A DNA stretch of 64,000 nt, taken from assembly GCA_045653035.1 (NCBI GenBank), contig JAZOLO010000012.1:7432-71431 (forward strand), written 5' to 3'. This document shows positions 34,807 to 43,225 of this stretch, one piece after another; the stretch's first letter is position 1; each line of letters starts with the position of its first letter. The position numbers were made by a program, and so were the translations under genes. The DNA comes from RGIG6353 sp045653035 (GTDB lineage: Bacteria; Bacillota; Clostridia; Oscillospirales; SIG627). The notes under the pieces are model-generated. The model had not been told where the DNA came from. It worked only from the letters and a program-made list of their open reading frames with translations, and searched no databases.

Positions 34807-34884
34807 AGAATTCTCCCCTTTCCCTGTCATATTATGCAAAAGGGAATTCATCAGTTAAAAACGCTTTGATACATTAAAAAAATT

Positions 34885-34913
34885 ATTATAAATTTTCAAA
34901 AAAACATTTACAA
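34885..34913 (-). promoter_or_regulatory. Promoter of the DUF3343-desulfurase operon
   Basis: Minus strand TTGTAA (34913-34908), 17-nt spacer, TATAAT (34890-34885). Its -35 box overlaps the -35 box of the cdaA promoter on the other strand. Confidence 0.75.
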
Positions 34914-34935
34914 AACCGCCGTTTATATGTTATCA
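34907..34935 (+). promoter_or_regulatory. Promoter of cdaA
   Basis: TTTACA 34907-34912, 17-nt spacer, TTATCA 34930-34935. The ATG at 34981 follows AAAGGAG at a rather long distance of about 12 nt. Confidence 0.6.
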
Positions 34936-34980
34936 TTTATTATGATAGGTAAATTTTTTGAAAAGGAGAGCCTTACGGAA

Positions 34981-35835
34981 ATGAGTGTACTTAAGGATTT
35001 CTTTAACTACATTATAAATCAGTTTGCGGGTGTTGCTGTAACCGACGTGCTTGACGTACTCATTGTTTCAGTAATTTTTTATTATATTATTGTATTTATA
35101 ATGGACAGGAGAGCTGGAAAGCTTGCGGTAGGAATTTTCCTTCTTTTCGCAATGCTTGGTATTAGTGCTCTTCTCAAGCTTAACGTACTGGCTTTTATTC
35201 TCGGTAACATTGTTCAGGTTGGACTTCTTGCGGTTTTCATAATATTCCAACCCGAAATTCGTTCTATGCTTGAAAAGGTGGGTAACGAATCCTTTAAAAA
35301 TTTGAATTTAAGAGAAAACACAGACGACAGCGAAACGAAAAAATCAATAGAGGCCCTTTGTACAGCAGCTCAGGAGCTTGCAGCTACAAAAACAGGTGCT
35401 CTTATCGTTATTGAGCGAGGTACAAAGCTAGGTGACAATATCAAGACGGGTGTTATCGTAAATGCCGATATAAACGTTTTCCTGTTGAAGAACATTTTCT
35501 TCAACAAAGCACCTCTTCATGACGGTGCGGTAATTATCAGAGATAATAGAATTTATGCTTGCGGCTGCTTCCTTCCCCTTTCCTACAACGCCAACATTAT
35601 CAGAAACATAGGCACAAGGCACCGTGCCGCTATCGGTATGAGTGAAAACAGCGATGCACTTGTAATCGTAGTTTCAGAGGAAACGGGTACGATATCGGTT
35701 GCAAAGGGCGGAAAGCTATCCCGAGGATTTGACCTCTATTCCTTGAAGAAAGAGCTTGAAAACGAGCTTATAGATAAAGAAAAGCCCACACTTAAAATGA
35801 AAATCAAGCTTCCCAAGAGTGATAAGAATAAGTGA
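34981..35835 (+). CDS. cdaA: Diadenylate cyclase CdaA
   Basis: 284 residues. Three N-terminal membrane helices, then the DAC domain with GALIVIERGT, the catalytic DGA in LHDGAVIIRDNRI and GTRHRAAIGMSE. Makes cyclic di-AMP from ATP; regulates potassium and osmolyte transport and cell-wall homeostasis. Start ATG 34981 gives the usual N-terminus SVLKDFFNYIINQF; an upstream ATG at 34927 falls inside the promoter. Followed by cdaR, its regulator, as in other Firmicutes. Confidence 0.94.
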   Translation: MSVLKDFFNYIINQFAGVAVTDVLDVLIVSVIFYYIIVFIMDRRAGKLAVGIFLLFAMLGISALLKLNVLAFILGNIVQVGLLAVFIIFQPEIRSMLEKVGNESFKNLNLRENTDDSETKKSIEALCTAAQELAATKTGALIVIERGTKLGDNIKTGVIVNADINVFLLKNIFFNKAPLHDGAVIIRDNRIYACGCFLPLSYNANIIRNIGTRHRAAIGMSENSDALVIVVSEETGTISVAKGGKLSRGFDLYSLKKELENELIDKEKPTLKMKIKLPKSDKNK

Positions 35836-35849
35836 AAGGAGAGGAAGTT

Positions 35850-37157
35850 ATGGAAGACAAAGACGTATATTCAGAAGAAGTATCACAAAGTAAAAGAGAA
35901 AAAATAAATAAGTTCTTTTCTGATAAAAACATCTGGGTGAGAATAATATCCTTTTTGTGTGCCCTTCTTCTCTGGTTTTACGTGTCCGAGGTCGAAAGTC
36001 CAACGTCAGAAAAAAGCTTCGATGCTATAACAGTAAACATAAAGAACAAAGACGTTCTCCTTAACGAAACCGAGCTTTCCCTTATATCCGACGCAATCTA
36101 CGAAGTAGAAATTGTTTTATCTGGTAAAAAAAGCACACTCAATAAAGTAGATTACGAAAGTATTGCAGCAACAATAGACCTTTCAAAGCTTAAAGAAGCA
36201 GGGGTTTACGAGCTTCCTGTCAGCGTTGTACCACCAGCAGGTACAAGTGTTGTTTCTGTTAACCCCAAATACATTACAGTGTCTATCGACAAAACTGTTG
36301 CTACATCCTTTGACATTGTGGTTGACCCCAGATACACACTTCCTTCAAACTATACACTCGGTGACTGCGTTATATACGACAGTCAGTCAAAAGCTATAAC
36401 CTCAGTAACGGTTAGCGGTCCTGCAACAGAAACAGCAAAAATTGACAAGGTTGTAGCACAGGTTGATTTCGGTACTATCAGCGGAAGCGTTGAGGCTACT
36501 TCCGAGCTTATACTCAAAGACTATTATGGCGAGACCATTTCCACCGAGAACATAAGGCTCAGTACAAAGTCTGTAAAAGTAAAGCTTCCTGTATACACCA
36601 CCAAAACACTTACCCTCTCGGCATCTCAGGCAAACGGTACTTTTGCAAATTCACAAATAAGCTTTAACATAACGCCATCAAGAGTAGAGATCAAGGGTGA
36701 CCCCAAGATACTTGAAGAAATGAATTCAATTTCTCTTGACCCCATAAACGAAAGGGCTATCGGAGAAACTATGAGTACTACTGTTACAACACTAATAAAG
36801 CTTCCCGAGGGGCTTGAGCTTGTAACAGCGCAAAACACTGCCACAATCACTGCAAAGCTCAAAAACGTTAAATGTCAGGAAATATCTGTTACGTCAGACG
36901 ATATCAACGTAGTAAATCTTCCCGATGATATGGAAATAAAGTTCCGTGACGTCGAATCAAATATTATAGTAATGAACTCATCAAGTAAGGAAATTGTAAT
37001 AAACGACCTGCTTCTTTCTCTCGACTTATCAACCTACTCCACATCAGGTCTTTACACGGTATTTCTAACTCCCTCGTTTAAGAAGGAGACCTCATGGGCT
37101 TATCTTCCCTACCCCAATTTTTCTGTAACCTTCGAGCTTACAGACAAGGAGGTATAA
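35850..37157 (+). CDS. cdaR: YbbR-domain regulator of diadenylate cyclase
   Basis: 435 residues. Cytosolic N-terminus, one membrane helix (WVRIISFLCALLLWFYVSEV), then four YbbR repeats outside the cell (e.g. FDAITVNIKN, FDIVVDPRYT, VTVSGPATE). CdaR binds CdaA and modulates its output. Start ATG 35850 sits after AAAGGAGAGG, which overlaps the cdaA stop. Its own last codons contain the AAGGAGG that serves the next gene. Confidence 0.92.
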   Translation: MEDKDVYSEEVSQSKREKINKFFSDKNIWVRIISFLCALLLWFYVSEVESPTSEKSFDAITVNIKNKDVLLNETELSLISDAIYEVEIVLSGKKSTLNKVDYESIAATIDLSKLKEAGVYELPVSVVPPAGTSVVSVNPKYITVSIDKTVATSFDIVVDPRYTLPSNYTLGDCVIYDSQSKAITSVTVSGPATETAKIDKVVAQVDFGTISGSVEATSELILKDYYGETISTENIRLSTKSVKVKLPVYTTKTLTLSASQANGTFANSQISFNITPSRVEIKGDPKILEEMNSISLDPINERAIGETMSTTVTTLIKLPEGLELVTAQNTATITAKLKNVKCQEISVTSDDINVVNLPDDMEIKFRDVESNIIVMNSSSKEIVINDLLLSLDLSTYSTSGLYTVFLTPSFKKETSWAYLPYPNFSVTFELTDKEV

Positions 37158-37160
37158 AAA

Positions 37161-38738
37161 ATTAAACTTCTTGTAAAAAACATAAAATGCTCTTACACAA
37201 CGTCGGAGAGTGAGGCTATCGCCTCATCTCTCCGACGTTACGGCATTAAGTCAAAATCCTTTACGGTATATAAAAAATCCGTAGATGCCAGAAAAAAAGA
37301 TGATATAAAATTTGTTCTTACAGCTCTTGTAGAGGTAGAAGATAGTGCAAAAATCAAAGAGGATGCAAACGTATCCCTCTTTGAAGCACTGCCCTATCCG
37401 CCCTCTTCTCTTGACAGGACTCCAAAAAAAGAAATGCTTCGTCCAGTCATTTGCGGATTCGGTCCTTCGGGTATGTTTCTCGCTCTTATGCTTGCAAGAA
37501 AGGGATACCGCCCTATAGTATTTGAAAGAGGCGAGGCTATTGACGATAGAAACAAAACCGTATCAAGCTATCTTGAAACGGGAATACTTCGCGAGAACTC
37601 CAATATCCAGTTCGGTGAAGGCGGTGCAGGTGCTTTTTCCGACGGTAAGCTTATAACAAGAGTAAACGACAAACGCACATCTTTTATTTTGAAAACTCTT
37701 GTTGAGCACGGTGCACCGGAACAAATTCTTATTGAAGCAAAGCCTCACGTAGGTACGGATAAACTCAAAGACGTTGTAAAAAATATAAGACGTGAAATAA
37801 TTTCTCTCGGCGGTGAGGTACATTTCAACTCTACTATTACCGACATAAAGGAAGAAAGCGAATTTTGTACTGTCGAAATAAACGGCAAAGATACCATTTC
37901 TGCACCTGCGGTATTTATCGCTACAGGTCATAGCAGTCACGACACATACAAAATGCTCTTAAAAAGAGGCTTTGACGTTAGGGGAAAGGATTTCTCGGTA
38001 GGAGTGAGAATTGAGCATTTAAGAGAAGACATTGAATATTCTATGTATGGAAAAGCGGCTTATTCAGGGCTTCTTCCTCATGCTGAATATTCAGTTTCTC
38101 ACAGAGAGGGCGATCGCGGTGTCTACTCATTTTGCATGTGTCCGGGAGGTCTTGTTATGGCTTCTGCTTCCGAAAACGAGTCAATCGTAACAAATGGCAT
38201 GAGCTACCATGCAAGAAACGAAAAGAACTCAAATTCAGCTATCGCAGTATCGGTGCTTTCAAGCGACTATGGCAACACTGCACTCGGTGCTATGGAGTAT
38301 CAAAGAAATCTTGAACGCTCAGCATGGCTGATAGCAAGAAACAATCTAGCCCCTTGTCAGAGAGTAGATGATTTCCTCGAAGGAAGAAAAAGTGTGGGCT
38401 TTGATAAAATACAGCCCACATATCCTCACGGGGTTGTAGGGACAAATCTCGACCTGATACTTCCCTCTCCCGTATCGGCACTGCTCAAAACGGGACTCAG
38501 AAAATTCGCAATTTCCCATTCCTTTTTTAAGGAGGCATCAGCACCATTGACAGGTATTGAAACAAGAACGTCATCACCTGTAAGGATATCACGAGACAGT
38601 GGACTTCGAGCAACAGGCTTTAAAAGAGTATACCCCATTGGTGAAGGAGCAGGCTGGGCAGGAGGCATTACAAGTGCTGCGCTTGACGGGCTCAGGGCTG
38701 CTGAAAGTTATATTTTAGGAGAAGAATATGAAAAGTGA
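37161..38738 (+). CDS. NAD(P)/FAD-dependent oxidoreductase, apparent ATT start
   Basis: 525 residues. The conserved N-terminal domain of this family (KLLVKNIKCSYTTSESEAIA, then DARKKDDIKFVLTALVEVE) is encoded from 37161, but there is no ATG, GTG or TTG between the cdaR stop (37155-37157, same frame) and an internal ATG at 37434. AAGGAGG at 37146-37152 lies 8 nt before ATT at 37161, so ATT is the best start. The FAD-binding Rossmann motif GFGPSGMFLALMLARKG follows at the start of the second domain; later GEGAGWAGGITSAALDGLRAAE. The family (FAD-dependent protein C-like) has no known substrate. A start at 37434 would lose about 90 conserved residues. Confidence 0.8.
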   Translation: MKLLVKNIKCSYTTSESEAIASSLRRYGIKSKSFTVYKKSVDARKKDDIKFVLTALVEVEDSAKIKEDANVSLFEALPYPPSSLDRTPKKEMLRPVICGFGPSGMFLALMLARKGYRPIVFERGEAIDDRNKTVSSYLETGILRENSNIQFGEGGAGAFSDGKLITRVNDKRTSFILKTLVEHGAPEQILIEAKPHVGTDKLKDVVKNIRREIISLGGEVHFNSTITDIKEESEFCTVEINGKDTISAPAVFIATGHSSHDTYKMLLKRGFDVRGKDFSVGVRIEHLREDIEYSMYGKAAYSGLLPHAEYSVSHREGDRGVYSFCMCPGGLVMASASENESIVTNGMSYHARNEKNSNSAIAVSVLSSDYGNTALGAMEYQRNLERSAWLIARNNLAPCQRVDDFLEGRKSVGFDKIQPTYPHGVVGTNLDLILPSPVSALLKTGLRKFAISHSFFKEASAPLTGIETRTSSPVRISRDSGLRATGFKRVYPIGEGAGWAGGITSAALDGLRAAESYILGEEYEK

Positions 38739-39144
38739 AGGTATAGTTATAAGGCTTGAGGGCGACTTTGCCATTGTAGGTGTAAAGAGACTTTCCGCCT
38801 GTGACACCTGCCGTGCAAAATGCGGAGGTCACTGTGACAAGGCAAGTACAGTGGAAACAAAAGTTAAAAACGTACTTGGTGCAAGTGTCGGTGATTCGGT
38901 AGTACTCTTTACACATACGAGAAAAGTATTGCTCTATGCATTTGCAGTTTTTCTTCTTCCCCTTATTTTGGCTTTTTCGGGATACTTTGCTGTAAATGCA
39001 GTGTGGCAAAACACAACTCTTTCCGCTTTTTGCGGTGTATTGTTATTTGCACTTACCTTTTTTGTAATATGGCTTATATGGGGCAGAAAAGATTCAAATT
39101 CTAACATAAAAATGATTGAAATCAAAGGAGATAAAAATGACTGA
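38728..39144 (+). CDS. SoxR-reducing system/RseC family membrane protein
   Basis: 138 residues. N-terminal beta domain with the Cys cluster ACDTCRAKCGGHC, then two membrane helices (LYAFAVFLLPLILAFSGYF and FCGVLLFALTFFVIWLI). RseC-family proteins are linked to electron transport (Rnf/Rsx) and redox control; here it stands after the FAD enzyme, overlapping it by 11 nt. Confidence 0.82.
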   Translation: MKSEGIVIRLEGDFAIVGVKRLSACDTCRAKCGGHCDKASTVETKVKNVLGASVGDSVVLFTHTRKVLLYAFAVFLLPLILAFSGYFAVNAVWQNTTLSAFCGVLLFALTFFVIWLIWGRKDSNSNIKMIEIKGDKND

Positions 39145-39652
39145 AGCAGAAAAGTTTATACTTGATAAGCTCGATGAAATGAAAATAGACCATCAGATTT
39201 ACCGACACGATGCAAGATTTACTGTAGAAGAAAAAGAGGCACTTGATAAAGAGCTTGGTATCACTGCAAGACATTGCAAGAACATTTTCCTAACCGACAG
39301 AAAAAAGACACACTTTTACCTCCTTGTTATGCCTTTTGAAAAGACCTTCCGAACAGCGGAGGTTTCAAAGGAGCTTGGCTCATCAAGACTCAGCTTTGCA
39401 CCCGAGGATATGCTCCTTGAAATGCTGAACTGCCATTCTGGCTCTCTTAGTACTTTAAGCCTTCTTTATGACAGAGATTTCGAGGTGTCTCTAGCGGTTG
39501 ACAGTGACCTTCTGAAGTGTGATGCACTTTGCATGCACCCAAACATTGACACCACAACGGTTACAATGAAGCTTGAAGATTATCTTGGTAAATTCTTACC
39601 TAAAATCAAGCACCGCCCCACCTTTGTCACAGTAACGGTACAAAATACATAA
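39137..39652 (+). CDS. YbaK/ProX family aminoacyl-tRNA deacylase
   Basis: 171 residues. TEAEKFILDKLDEMKIDHQIYRH, HCKNIFLTDRKKTHFYLLVMPFEKTF and CHSGSLSTLSLLYD match the ProXp-ala editing fold; the catalytic-loop Lys of HCKNIFL is present. Such proteins remove mischarged Ala (or similar) from tRNA-Pro. Start ATG 39137 is preceded by AAAGGAG and overlaps the preceding gene's end by 8 nt. Confidence 0.87.
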   Translation: MTEAEKFILDKLDEMKIDHQIYRHDARFTVEEKEALDKELGITARHCKNIFLTDRKKTHFYLLVMPFEKTFRTAEVSKELGSSRLSFAPEDMLLEMLNCHSGSLSTLSLLYDRDFEVSLAVDSDLLKCDALCMHPNIDTTTVTMKLEDYLGKFLPKIKHRPTFVTVTVQNT

Positions 39653-39675
39653 AATGGCACTATGGAGGTGCCGTT

Positions 39676-41070
39676 ATGAACGAAAAATTACGCTCTGATA
39701 AATTCGGAGCGTTTTATATTTGGTTTGAATATGAAGAAGATAATTTCAAAGAGACAAACATATCTGTTTTAACAGAAGCGAAAATTCCTGAAAGCAGATG
39801 GATTTACATATCAAGCTATTCCCCCACTGCTATTGTACTGTTAAATGAAGAAGAAAGAATTTTTCTCCTTTCTCACCCTAAGGTGCAAAGCGTCTCCCCC
39901 TATACCTTTAACGTACCCGAAAAAATGTCAGATGAAATTGTTTTGTCCCAAATACGGGCAGGTGAAACGGGCACAAACTCACCTGAAATAAATCTCTTGG
40001 GAAAAGGTGTTAAGGTTGGTGTAATCTCTGCTGAAAACATAATATTTGACAATATGGCAAAAGGACTTTTAGGTGTAGATATAACTGTGTACCCTTCAGT
40101 TATTCCACCAAAAATTGACCGTCATCCTACCTGCGTTGTATCTGAAATCATATCACAAGAAGTTATGGCGGACGGCGTAAAATTTTTAGGTGTTGTAAGG
40201 GATGCCGAAACGTACTTTGCTCCTACCTATTCAGAAAAAAACGTATACGATGCTATAGAAAGAATGATAAGCGATGGAGTCAGGGTAATAAATTACAGTG
40301 CAGGTACAATGCATGACGGAATAAGGGGCGACTTTGACCGTCAAATAGACAGACTTCTAATAAATAATAATTTTCTTTTTGTAAGCGCCGCAGGAAACTA
40401 CACCAAAACTGCAAGTCCCGCAAAGGCATACAATGCATTAACCGTAGGAAATGCCATCACAAAAACCGCTCCCCTTTCAGCTAGTACCCCTCCGTTTGAA
40501 ATAGGTGAAACGTCGGCTTTTTCAACAAATACTACACTTCCACACAAGCCCGAAATATCAGCCCCCGGTGAATGGATAGGATACGTTGACAGAAGCGGTA
40601 ATGCGGATTTTCAAAACTTTGGTACAAGCTTTGCTACCCCTTTTGTTTCGGGAGTAGCGGTACAGCTTCTTGACGTGCGAAATAATAGCACTTATCTTAC
40701 GCTAAAGGGTATTATTCTCATGTCGGCAAACGGAAGTCTTATATCTTCTCAAAACAATGAATATATTGACAACTCTTATATGAGAGAGAAAAGCGGATAC
40801 GGACTTCTTGATGCTACAGAAGCTGTGAGAATAATAGAAAGTGCCGATATTACGGAAGGCATTTTAGAGGACGGTCTTGAAAAAGATATTCTTGAAAAAA
40901 ACGTGTTCTTCATTTTCGAGCTTTTAGAGGATATGAAATATCCCCGCCTTTACATCGACGGGGATGCGGTTGAACTGAATTTTCAAACGAATATTCTTTT
41001 AAAAGGGATAAGCGGAAAGCTCGTAATAGAGGGTGATACTTCGGGACGTTTTTCTTTGATTATATTATGA
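39676..41070 (+). CDS. S8 (subtilisin-fold) peptidase family protein lacking the usual catalytic Asp
   Basis: 464 residues, no signal peptide. Body of subtilases: VKVGVISAEN (residues 112-121) where VIDTG would be, DRHPTCVVSEI with His150, oxyanion Asn in FVSAAGNY, and GTSFATPFVSG with the nucleophile Ser. The Asp of the triad is replaced by Ser118. Before it is a 100-residue domain ending in SHPKVQSVSPY, like an inhibitor-type prodomain. C-terminal beta domain. It may be inactive or use another acid. Its 3' end overlaps the phage-like gene on the other strand by 6 nt. Confidence 0.82.
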   Translation: MNEKLRSDKFGAFYIWFEYEEDNFKETNISVLTEAKIPESRWIYISSYSPTAIVLLNEEERIFLLSHPKVQSVSPYTFNVPEKMSDEIVLSQIRAGETGTNSPEINLLGKGVKVGVISAENIIFDNMAKGLLGVDITVYPSVIPPKIDRHPTCVVSEIISQEVMADGVKFLGVVRDAETYFAPTYSEKNVYDAIERMISDGVRVINYSAGTMHDGIRGDFDRQIDRLLINNNFLFVSAAGNYTKTASPAKAYNALTVGNAITKTAPLSASTPPFEIGETSAFSTNTTLPHKPEISAPGEWIGYVDRSGNADFQNFGTSFATPFVSGVAVQLLDVRNNSTYLTLKGIILMSANGSLISSQNNEYIDNSYMREKSGYGLLDATEAVRIIESADITEGILEDGLEKDILEKNVFFIFELLEDMKYPRLYIDGDAVELNFQTNILLKGISGKLVIEGDTSGRFSLIIL

Positions 41071-41292
41071 TACCTTTCTTTCAAGGTCGTCAATCCTATG
41101 CTCACACACCTTGTTTTTTATTTCAAGGTTGGACATTCTCTCAACGAGATTGTTATGCTTGTCAACCTTTTCTTCAAGCTTGGTGAGGCGGTATTTTATC
41201 ATCTTCTGTGATGAAAGCACACCGCCGAATGAGCCTATAGCACTTCCTATAATGCCGAGTACTGCAATAAATACCCCCTCAGTAAATATCAT
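41065..41292 (-). CDS. Small phage-type membrane/coiled-coil protein
   Basis: 75 residues: one membrane helix (GVFIAVLGIIGSAIGSFGGV), then a coiled coil (LTKLEEKVDKHNNLVERMSNLE). The plan matches small proteins next to holins in Clostridia phages (XhlA-like layout with the order reversed). Overlaps the holin gene by 14 nt. Function unknown; probably helps lysis. Confidence 0.65.
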   Translation of the reverse strand: MIFTEGVFIAVLGIIGSAIGSFGGVLSSQKMIKYRLTKLEEKVDKHNNLVERMSNLEIKNKVCEHRIDDLERKVS

Positions 41293-41494
41293 CGCTTGCC
41301 TGTGTGCTTTCTCTTACCATGTCAACGGAGGTTTCGGCAAATATGTATGCTATAAGTGAGCCACATGAGGTAAGAAGTGCAGTTACCGTGGTAACGTCGT
41401 TTTCGGGCATTTTAAAAAGTATAAGTATAGGTGCAATAAAGCCTGCAAGACCCGCCCAGAATTTTCGTGATAAAAATTTTTGTTTTAAGTTCAT
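41279..41494 (-). CDS. Phage holin
   Basis: 71 residues. NLKQKFLSRKFWAGLAGFIAPILILF is the N-terminus of the phiLC3/SPP1-type holin group, followed by a second membrane helix (TVTALLTSCGSLIAYIFAE) and an acidic tail. Holins open the cell membrane for endolysin. No lysin gene lies beside it, which is odd for a working phage. One base after the preceding gene. Confidence 0.78.
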   Translation of the reverse strand: MNLKQKFLSRKFWAGLAGFIAPILILFKMPENDVTTVTALLTSCGSLIAYIFAETSVDMVRESTQASDDIY

Positions 41495-41495
41495 A

Positions 41496-43025
41496 TTATT
41501 TCTCCTTTTTCATTTCTTCTATGTTTTGTTTTAGTTTTTCAAGTATTTCAAGTAAGTTTCTTTCAATACATAGGACACCAAGACATGCTTCGCTTACTTC
41601 TGTTTGCTTGATTAGATCAGGAAGATTTACCGTGAATACGTTTTCTCTTTTTTCATTTGCCAATGGCAGTATGATAGAAAAAGGCTTTCCTTCGGTTTTT
41701 ACATTATGAAGCTTTTCGGATAACTTTGATTTAGTGGGATATTCTTCTTTTGAAAGAAGTAAGCATACATGGTTTCCGCTGACACTTATCTCTTTTCCAA
41801 AGCTGAAAAGACTGCATATTCCCGAAGTTTCGTCAGAAACAAGAACGTCATAAGGTAGTGAAAAAATAAATGTATTTTTGCCGTTCTCCGTCCCCTCCTC
41901 TAAAATATCTTCATCTCCGCCAAAAGTAATCTCAACTGTACGTCGTATAACATAAGCTTCGTCTTTTTCGAGGACAAGCTCATCAAAAATATCTCCGATA
42001 CCATGAAGTGGTTTTTTTAGTTCAAGCTTCTCTTCTCTACCGTCAAGCTTTATGTTAAAATATCCGTCTTCTGCTACTGATTTTATAAGGTTGTCACAAA
42101 TTGTACTTTTACCGAAAATTCTTATTCCTTTGAGTCTCTGAAAACTTTCTGCGGAATATGAAGTATCAAAAGAAATTTTCTCAGTGCAATACGGAAATAA
42201 GTTTTTCCTTTCTTCAAGCTTTGTAAGTCTTATATCAAAATCACGGAGCTTTTCATTTCTTAGTGTCTCTGATATTGCTCTCGCTTTTTCGGAGCTCACT
42301 CTCCCCTTTTCGGAAAGGTCTCTTTCAATTTCGCTTTCTTTTCTTGAGAGTTCCCCTTTTTCTCGCTCTCTTTCCTCAATACGGCGGAGCCTTTCGCCAC
42401 TTTCTCTCTTTTCTTCCCCTGTTCTAAGTTCACTTTCAGCAAACAGAAGATTAGTTTCTGCATTTTTTACGTCTCTAATTGATATTCCAATAGCATCAAG
42501 TGCACCCGATACGTTTTCAAGAATTTCACGGCACAGCTTTTCGCTTTTTTGACAGGCGGAATGCATCTGTTCCATAGACTTCTCTGCTTTTTGGCATTTT
42601 TTCATTGCTTCAAGTGCGGTCTTTTCTGCCTTTTCACACTTCTTCCTGTGATATAGCACGTCATTTACGTATTCGGCATAGGCGTCCTTGCTTATCTTTG
42701 GCGTCTCCCCACCGCTTACGCTCCCTTTGATTGCAATTTCTTTCTTTTCAGTAGTAATTACCTCGCCCTTACTGTCAATACCGATAACTCCAATTTCCAC
42801 AACGCCTTCCTTCAAAAGGCTTTCGGGAAAATAGTAGCTTTTCGATTCCTTAATGTCGGGCAGGTCGGCGGACTCCTCTGTGCCTGTGTGGAAAAAGCGT
42901 ACCGTTATATTACGTTTTTTCCAAGCCTTGTCACATTTCACCCTGAAAGTAACGAAGTTCAATGCTCCTTCCGCAATAATTGAATCCTCGATTTTAAGCG
43001 TTTGTCCTTTCAATTCAAAAATCAT
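41496..43025 (-). CDS. Phage baseplate upper/tail-fibre-like protein with long coiled coil
   Basis: 509 residues. The first 100 form a beta domain (IFELKGQTLKIEDSIIAEGALNFVTFRVKCDKAW) like N-terminal domains of Firmicute baseplate-upper (BppU-type) proteins. Residues 130-270 are Glu/Lys/Arg-rich coiled coil with several Cys. The C-terminal 230 residues form another beta-rich part. Starts ATG 43025 after AAAGGGGTG. Followed by the holin and the coiled-coil gene, so the three seem one phage-derived unit with no head, capsid or integrase genes near. Confidence 0.62.
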   Translation of the reverse strand: MIFELKGQTLKIEDSIIAEGALNFVTFRVKCDKAWKKRNITVRFFHTGTEESADLPDIKESKSYYFPESLLKEGVVEIGVIGIDSKGEVITTEKKEIAIKGSVSGGETPKISKDAYAEYVNDVLYHRKKCEKAEKTALEAMKKCQKAEKSMEQMHSACQKSEKLCREILENVSGALDAIGISIRDVKNAETNLLFAESELRTGEEKRESGERLRRIEEREREKGELSRKESEIERDLSEKGRVSSEKARAISETLRNEKLRDFDIRLTKLEERKNLFPYCTEKISFDTSYSAESFQRLKGIRIFGKSTICDNLIKSVAEDGYFNIKLDGREEKLELKKPLHGIGDIFDELVLEKDEAYVIRRTVEITFGGDEDILEEGTENGKNTFIFSLPYDVLVSDETSGICSLFSFGKEISVSGNHVCLLLSKEEYPTKSKLSEKLHNVKTEGKPFSIILPLANEKRENVFTVNLPDLIKQTEVSEACLGVLCIERNLLEILEKLKQNIEEMKKEK

Positions 43026-43182
43026 TTTTTCACCCCTTTTCTTGCCGATTTCCTCGGCTCAATACCATTATATACTGACATGGACAGCCATACAATGACA
43101 TGTATATGACAACTTTTTGCACGCTTGATATTTTAGTTAAAAAGAAAATGAAAGCTTTTGTAATCTAATATGCAAAAAAATA

Positions 43183-43205
43183 ACCCCTTTCGTTACGAAA
43201 GGGGT
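43183..43205 (-). terminator. Terminator of asnS
   Basis: ACCCCTTTCG (43183-43192) pairs with CGAAAGGGGT (43196-43205), loop TTA; followed on the minus strand by a T-rich run. The remaining intergenic stretch 43026-43182 holds only a short GCCGA/TCGGC hairpin (43044-43058) by the upstream end of the baseplate-like gene. Confidence 0.87.
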
Positions 43206-43225
43206 ATTTATGTGTTATTGTTTTT

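Noticed and set aside
42184..42552. Serine-rich plus-strand reading frame
   Set aside because: It is the antisense of the Glu/Arg/Lys coiled coil of the baseplate-like gene and has no binding site.
41065..43025. Complete prophage
   Set aside because: Only three tail/lysis-type genes; flanked by housekeeping genes with no integrase, capsid, terminase or attachment repeats.
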